From Streptomyces sp. CGMCC 4.7035 (GTDB lineage Bacteria > Actinomycetota > Actinomycetes > Streptomycetales > Streptomycetaceae), in NCBI RefSeq assembly GCF_031583065.1, contig NZ_CP134053.1:3472001-3536000 (forward strand): a stretch of DNA of 64,000 nt. Reading direction: 5' to 3'. Shown piece by piece: positions 60,659 to 64,000 of the stretch (position 1 is the first letter of the stretch; each line of letters begins with the position of its first letter). The notes under the pieces are model-generated. The model saw only the letters and a program-made list of their open reading frames with translations, searched no databases and was not told the DNA's origin. The position numbers and the translations under genes are program-made.

Positions 60659-61609
60659 ATGTCCGACATCTCGTCGGCCGGCAGTGCCCGGGAGAGCGCG
60701 GTGGACACGGCTACCCGGGTGTTCGTCGAGCACCGAGAGTTGTTGTTCTCCATCGTCTACAACATGCTCAGCAGTGTCGTCGACACCGAGGACGTGCTCC
60801 AGGAGACATGGCTGTCGTGGGCGTCCAGAGGCGGGGCACCGGGCGCGGAGCGGATCGACAGCCCACGCGCCTATCTGGTGCGGATCGCGGTGAACAAAGC
60901 CCTCGCCCGCCAGGCCGCCATCAGCCGCCGTCGCGAGACCTATGTAGGTCCGTGGCTGCCCGAACCGCTCGTCACCTCCCTCGCCGACGGTCGTGCTCCC
61001 GGCGATGCCGAGGACGCCGCCGATACGGCCGAGCGCACCCAGTCGGTGTCCATGGCGCTGCTGGTCGTCCTGGAAACCCTCACCCCGCTGGAGCGCGCGG
61101 TGTTCGTCCTGCACGAGGTGTTCGGCTATGCCCATACCGAGACCGCTGACATCCTCGGCCGTAGTCCCGCGGCGGTACGCCAGCTTGCCCACCGTGCACG
61201 CGAGCATGTCCACGCCCGACGCCCCCGCTATCGGACCGACCCGCATCTGCGTCAACAGGTGACCGAGCGGTTCACGGCCGCGGTGTCCGGTGGCGACCTG
61301 CGGACGCTGCTGATGCTCCTGGCGCCGGATGTGACCTTGTGGGCCGATGGCGGAGGAAAGGCCACCGCCGCGGGTCCGTGCCCGGTCCGCGGCCGCGACA
61401 AGGTCGCCCGGCTACTGGCCAACGGGGCCACCCGCGCCCGCAGAGGCCTGGACATCCGCTACCGGCGGGTCAACGGCGATCCTTCGGCGCTGCTGTTCAG
61501 CGGCGACTCGCCCTTCGCCGTGCTGGTCCTCGACCTGGTCCCGGACGGCCGACAGGTCTGCGGCATCTACTTCGTCACCAATCCCGAAAAACTCGAAGGT
61601 CTCACCTGA
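60659..61609 (+). CDS. ECF41-type RNA polymerase sigma factor (SigJ-like) with SnoaL-like C-terminus
   Basis: 316-aa extracytoplasmic-function sigma factor. Sigma2 (LFSIVYNMLSSVVDTEDVLQETWLSW) and sigma4 (LTPLERAVFVLHEVFGYAHTETADILGRSPAAVRQLAHRARE) are joined by a linker containing YVGPWLPEPL. A SnoaL-like domain follows, with DGGGK (230-234) and NPEKL (308-312), the ECF41 hallmarks; it controls activity in place of an anti-sigma factor. ATG 60659 has AGGAGG 7 nt upstream (ATG 60656 precedes it). Likely targets are its own promoter and nearby oxidoreductases. Confidence 0.93.
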   Translation: MSDISSAGSARESAVDTATRVFVEHRELLFSIVYNMLSSVVDTEDVLQETWLSWASRGGAPGAERIDSPRAYLVRIAVNKALARQAAISRRRETYVGPWLPEPLVTSLADGRAPGDAEDAADTAERTQSVSMALLVVLETLTPLERAVFVLHEVFGYAHTETADILGRSPAAVRQLAHRAREHVHARRPRYRTDPHLRQQVTERFTAAVSGGDLRTLLMLLAPDVTLWADGGGKATAAGPCPVRGRDKVARLLANGATRARRGLDIRYRRVNGDPSALLFSGDSPFAVLVLDLVPDGRQVCGIYFVTNPEKLEGLT

Positions 61610-61717
61610 GGCCGACTACCAGGAGACCTCGCCGGAGGCAGCCGAACCGCCGGATACGCGCACACACGTCCGGCGAGGCACAGGCTCCCGTCGGCCAAGA
61701 GGGTGAAGAGGACGGGG

Positions 61718-62560
61718 ATGAAAAAGATCGAACTATCCGCCGGGACCATCGAATACGAGGACACCGGCGGCGACTGTCCTACGGTTGTGCTGTTGCACGG
61801 GCTCATGATGGATGCCTCGCTGTGGGCCGGGTCGATCAGTGATCTGTCCGCCGATCACAGGTGCGTGGCACCGACGCTGCCCCTTGGCGCGCATCGTCAC
61901 GCGATGCGTGCGGATGCCGACCTGTCGCTGCCTGGGATGGCCCGGCTGGTCGCGGAGTTGCTCGACCGCCTGGATCTGCAGGACGTCACCCTCGTCGGCA
62001 ATGACACTGGCGGGGCGATCGTCCAGCTGCTCATGTGCGAGGGCGCCGCGCGCGTGGGACGGGTCGTGCTCGCCTCGTGCGATGCGTTCGACAACTTCCC
62101 GCCAGGGCTGACAGGCAAGACGCTGATGCTCACCGGCAAGCTGCCGCCTCGGCTGTTCGGGCTGTTCATGCAACAGATGCGGCTTCGGGTGATCCGTCGG
62201 CTCCCGATCGCATTCGGGTGGCTGACCCTCCGAGGGGACGCTGCCACCGCCCGCTGGATGCTGCCGGTCATGAAGCGGCCTGAGATCCGTCATGACGCCG
62301 TGCGGACACTGCGAGCCGCTGGAGCGGACACCGGCCTTCTGGTGGCCGCGGCCGAACGCTTGCCCAGCTTCGAACGTCCCGCCCTTGTGGTATGGGCCAG
62401 CCGCGACCGCGTCATGCCGCCTGAACATGGCCGACGCCTGGCCGAACTCCTCCCGCACGGACGGCTGGTCGAGATGGGCGACAGCTACACCCTCATCCCG
62501 CTGGATCAGCCGGCCGGACTTGCCCAGGTGATCCGGGAGTTCACGCCAGGCCGCCTCTGA
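61718..62560 (+). CDS. Alpha/beta hydrolase with Asp in the nucleophile elbow
   Basis: 280-aa alpha/beta hydrolase. Oxyanion region VVLLHGLMMDASLW. The nucleophile elbow is GNDTGG (Asp96), as in haloalkane dehalogenase-like enzymes. The usual C-terminal catalytic His position appears to be Tyr257 (DSYTLIPLDQP), so activity may be altered. The acid is probably Asp in ASRDRV. ATG 61718 has GAGGACGGGG upstream. It lies 108 bp after the ECF41 gene and may belong to its regulon. Substrate unknown. Confidence 0.82.
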   Translation: MKKIELSAGTIEYEDTGGDCPTVVLLHGLMMDASLWAGSISDLSADHRCVAPTLPLGAHRHAMRADADLSLPGMARLVAELLDRLDLQDVTLVGNDTGGAIVQLLMCEGAARVGRVVLASCDAFDNFPPGLTGKTLMLTGKLPPRLFGLFMQQMRLRVIRRLPIAFGWLTLRGDAATARWMLPVMKRPEIRHDAVRTLRAAGADTGLLVAAAERLPSFERPALVVWASRDRVMPPEHGRRLAELLPHGRLVEMGDSYTLIPLDQPAGLAQVIREFTPGRL

Positions 62561-62628
62561 CCCGGCCGGCGCCGACCAACGAGAGAGACGCGAGAGAGAC
62601 GCGAGAGACGAGAGAGAAGAGACAACGG

Positions 62629-63306
62629 ATGCAGCTCACGATCTTCGCAGCGACCGGTGGCATCGGCCGCCACCTTCTCGAACAGGCCGTTGCCGCGGGT
62701 CACGACGTCACCGCAGTCGTACGCAACCCACAAAGCCTGATCGGGTGGGTGGGGCGGGCGCGTGTGGTCACGGCTGACCTGGCCGCGCCGGACGCGGATG
62801 TGCTCGCGTCCGCCGTCGTCGGCAGGGACGCCGTCCTCTCCGGGCTCGGACCGCGCAAGCCGAGGTCCGAGGCGGGAGTCACCTCGCGGGGCACGAAGGC
62901 CATCGTGGCCGCGATGCAGGCGACCGGCGTGAAGCGCCTTGTGGTGGTCAGCGCCGCACCGATCGGCACCGTGCCGTCGCCGGGTCGGCCGAACCCGCCG
63001 AAACACGATGCCGGCGACGGGTTCTTCATGCGCCACCTGGGCAGCCGGTTCGCGCGAGCCATGTTCAGTGCGCACTACGCCGACCTCGCCCTGATGGAGG
63101 ACATCCTTCGTGGGAGCGATCTGGACTGGACCATCTCACGACCGCCTCGACTGACCGACAAGCCCCTCACCGGCGTCTACCGGACGGCGTATGGGCAGAA
63201 CGTCCGGGGCGGCTCGAAGGTCTCACGCGCCGACGTCGCCCATCACATGCTGCGGGTGCTCGATCAACCCGAAACGATCAAACAAACCATCGGCATCGCC
63301 GACTGA
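62629..63306 (+). CDS. NAD(P)H-binding SDR-like (NmrA/atypical SDR) protein
   Basis: 225-aa Rossmann protein. The dinucleotide motif is IFAATGGIGRHLLEQAVAAGH, followed by VTAVVRNP; KRLVVVSAAPIG and DLDWTISRPPRLTD are typical of atypical SDR/NmrA-like NAD(P)-binding proteins, which often lack the catalytic Tyr. GAGAGAAGAGA provides the ribosome site after a purine-only run (62581-62620). It sits third behind the ECF41 gene, a common partner class for that sigma group. Confidence 0.87.
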   Translation: MQLTIFAATGGIGRHLLEQAVAAGHDVTAVVRNPQSLIGWVGRARVVTADLAAPDADVLASAVVGRDAVLSGLGPRKPRSEAGVTSRGTKAIVAAMQATGVKRLVVVSAAPIGTVPSPGRPNPPKHDAGDGFFMRHLGSRFARAMFSAHYADLALMEDILRGSDLDWTISRPPRLTDKPLTGVYRTAYGQNVRGGSKVSRADVAHHMLRVLDQPETIKQTIGIAD

Positions 63307-63527
63307 CGAAGAAGTCGGCGCTGCGCCGCGGCGAGACACCGCGGGTCCGCCGTCCGCGCGGCGAACCCACCGCGACGCCGTTCGGGTACCCATCAGGACG
63401 CGACACAGTCGAGCGTTTGCCCAGGTCAGCAGTCTGATGGAGGCCGCCAGGGTCGATTTCTCGGGTTTCCGGGCCGGCCCTGGCAGGAGATCTTGAAAGT
63501 CGTCCATCACACCGAGGTTTTGGGATA

Positions 63528-64000
63528 TCAACTCCTTCGCCGGGCGAGGAGTAGCGCCACGTCGTCGTTCGGTCCCCGGTTCAAGCCGCCGAGCAGTATG
63601 TCGCAGGTCTCCTCCAGGGGGAGCCGGGTGCCGCCCAACAGCCTCAACAGGCCCTGGAGTCCGGCCTCGATGGACTCTCCTCGCCTTTCCACCAGGCCGT
63701 CCGTGAACAGTGCGAGCAGCGTCCCTTCCGACAGTTCCCGCTCCTCGGCGCTGAACGGCACGCCACCCACCCCGAGTGGCGCACCGCTGGGTATGTCGAG
63801 GAGTTCGGCTTTCCCGGCCGGGTCCACCAGCACCGGCGGCAGGTGGCCTGCGCGCGAGAGTTCGCATCGGCCGCTTCGTGGGTCGCAGACGACGTAGAGG
63901 CAGGTGGCCATCGAGTCGGAGTCGCCGAGTGAGGCGGTGATGTCGTCGAGGTGATACAGCAGCTCGGCCGGAGGCAGGTCGAGCCGGGCGAGAGCGCGGG
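63528..64000 (-). CDS. SpoIIE-type serine phosphatase, 3' part (5' end beyond window)
   Basis: C-terminal part of a PP2C/SpoIIE phosphatase domain: ATCLYVVCDPRSGRCELSRAGHLPPVLVDPAG, the metal-binding TDGLVERRGESIEAGL, and a final PNDDVALLLARR, all characteristic. The frame stays open to the right edge through LPPAELLYHLDD, so the annotated ATG at 63911 is internal and the gene continues outside. Such proteins in streptomycetes act as anti-sigma-factor antagonist phosphatases, often with GAF/PAS domains at the N-terminus. Confidence 0.9.
   Translation of the reverse strand, partial: RALARLDLPPAELLYHLDDITASLGDSDSMATCLYVVCDPRSGRCELSRAGHLPPVLVDPAGKAELLDIPSGAPLGVGGVPFSAEERELSEGTLLALFTDGLVERRGESIEAGLQGLLRLLGGTRLPLEETCDILLGGLNRGPNDDVALLLARRRS

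Overview
This 64 kb window comes from a high-GC actinomycete, almost certainly Streptomyces. Third codon positions are strongly GC. Start codons are often GTG, once TTG, and neighbouring genes repeatedly overlap by ATGA or GTGA. The gene content is also typical: an actinobacterial hopanoid operon, a conservon (cvnABCD), a DUF742/roadblock signalling set, an actinobacterial-type [NiFe] hydrogenase and XRE-cupin regulators.

Layout. (1) 0-3.4 kb, + strand: surface polymer genes (CDP-alcohol phosphatidyltransferase, GT2 glycosyltransferase, ABC-2 permease and ATPase), closed by a hairpin. (2) 3.7-17.5 kb, + strand: a complete hopanoid operon. It runs hpnC-hpnD-hpnE (squalene from farnesyl diphosphate), a polyprenyl diphosphate synthase, shc (cyclisation to hopene), hpnG/hpnH (side chain), ispG and dxs (extra MEP-pathway enzymes that feed precursor) and an hpnO-like aminotransferase. 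An XRE-cupin regulator and a small DUF6126-like membrane protein follow; twin palindromes lie in front of the regulator. (3) 17.5-27.4 kb, housekeeping and accessory genes: tyrosine phosphatase, GH36 alpha-galactosidase, a LysM/M23 secreted peptidase behind a c-di-AMP (ydaO-type) riboswitch, SGNH hydrolase, an amino-acid dehydrogenase-TetR pair with a palindromic operator, an AhpD-like protein beside an IS605-like structured scar, and an MBL-fold hydrolase. (4) 27.5-33.9 kb, - strand: a group 1h (high-affinity, actinobacterial-type) [NiFe] hydrogenase operon with hemerythrin, NifU-like, DUF5947 and small accessory proteins.

(5) 34.5-46.9 kb: a decayed accessory island. It holds frame-broken genes (VOC protein, methyltransferase), ISL3 and IS630 transposase remnants and an N-terminally truncated tyrosine integrase. 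Intact cargo is a MOSC-ferredoxin reductase fusion, a mercuric-reductase-like flavoprotein, an HxlR/MFS divergent pair and an ArsR-SRPBCC-DinB set. The two edges share a paired GTGCTGAC repeat and a start-codon-proximal sequence resembling the 5' end of an SRAP gene, so the island may have entered that gene. (6) 46.9-64 kb: SRAP, a Glu/Ala repeat protein, a lipoprotein alpha/beta hydrolase, a cvnABCD conservon plus GAF protein, tdh-kbl (threonine to glycine), LysR, an XRE-GNAT pair, YjbR, tRNA-Pro(GGG), an ECF41 sigma factor followed by a hydrolase and an NAD(P)-binding protein, and an SpoIIE-type phosphatase running off the right edge.

All family calls rest on motifs and remembered family features read by eye. 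No database search was possible.
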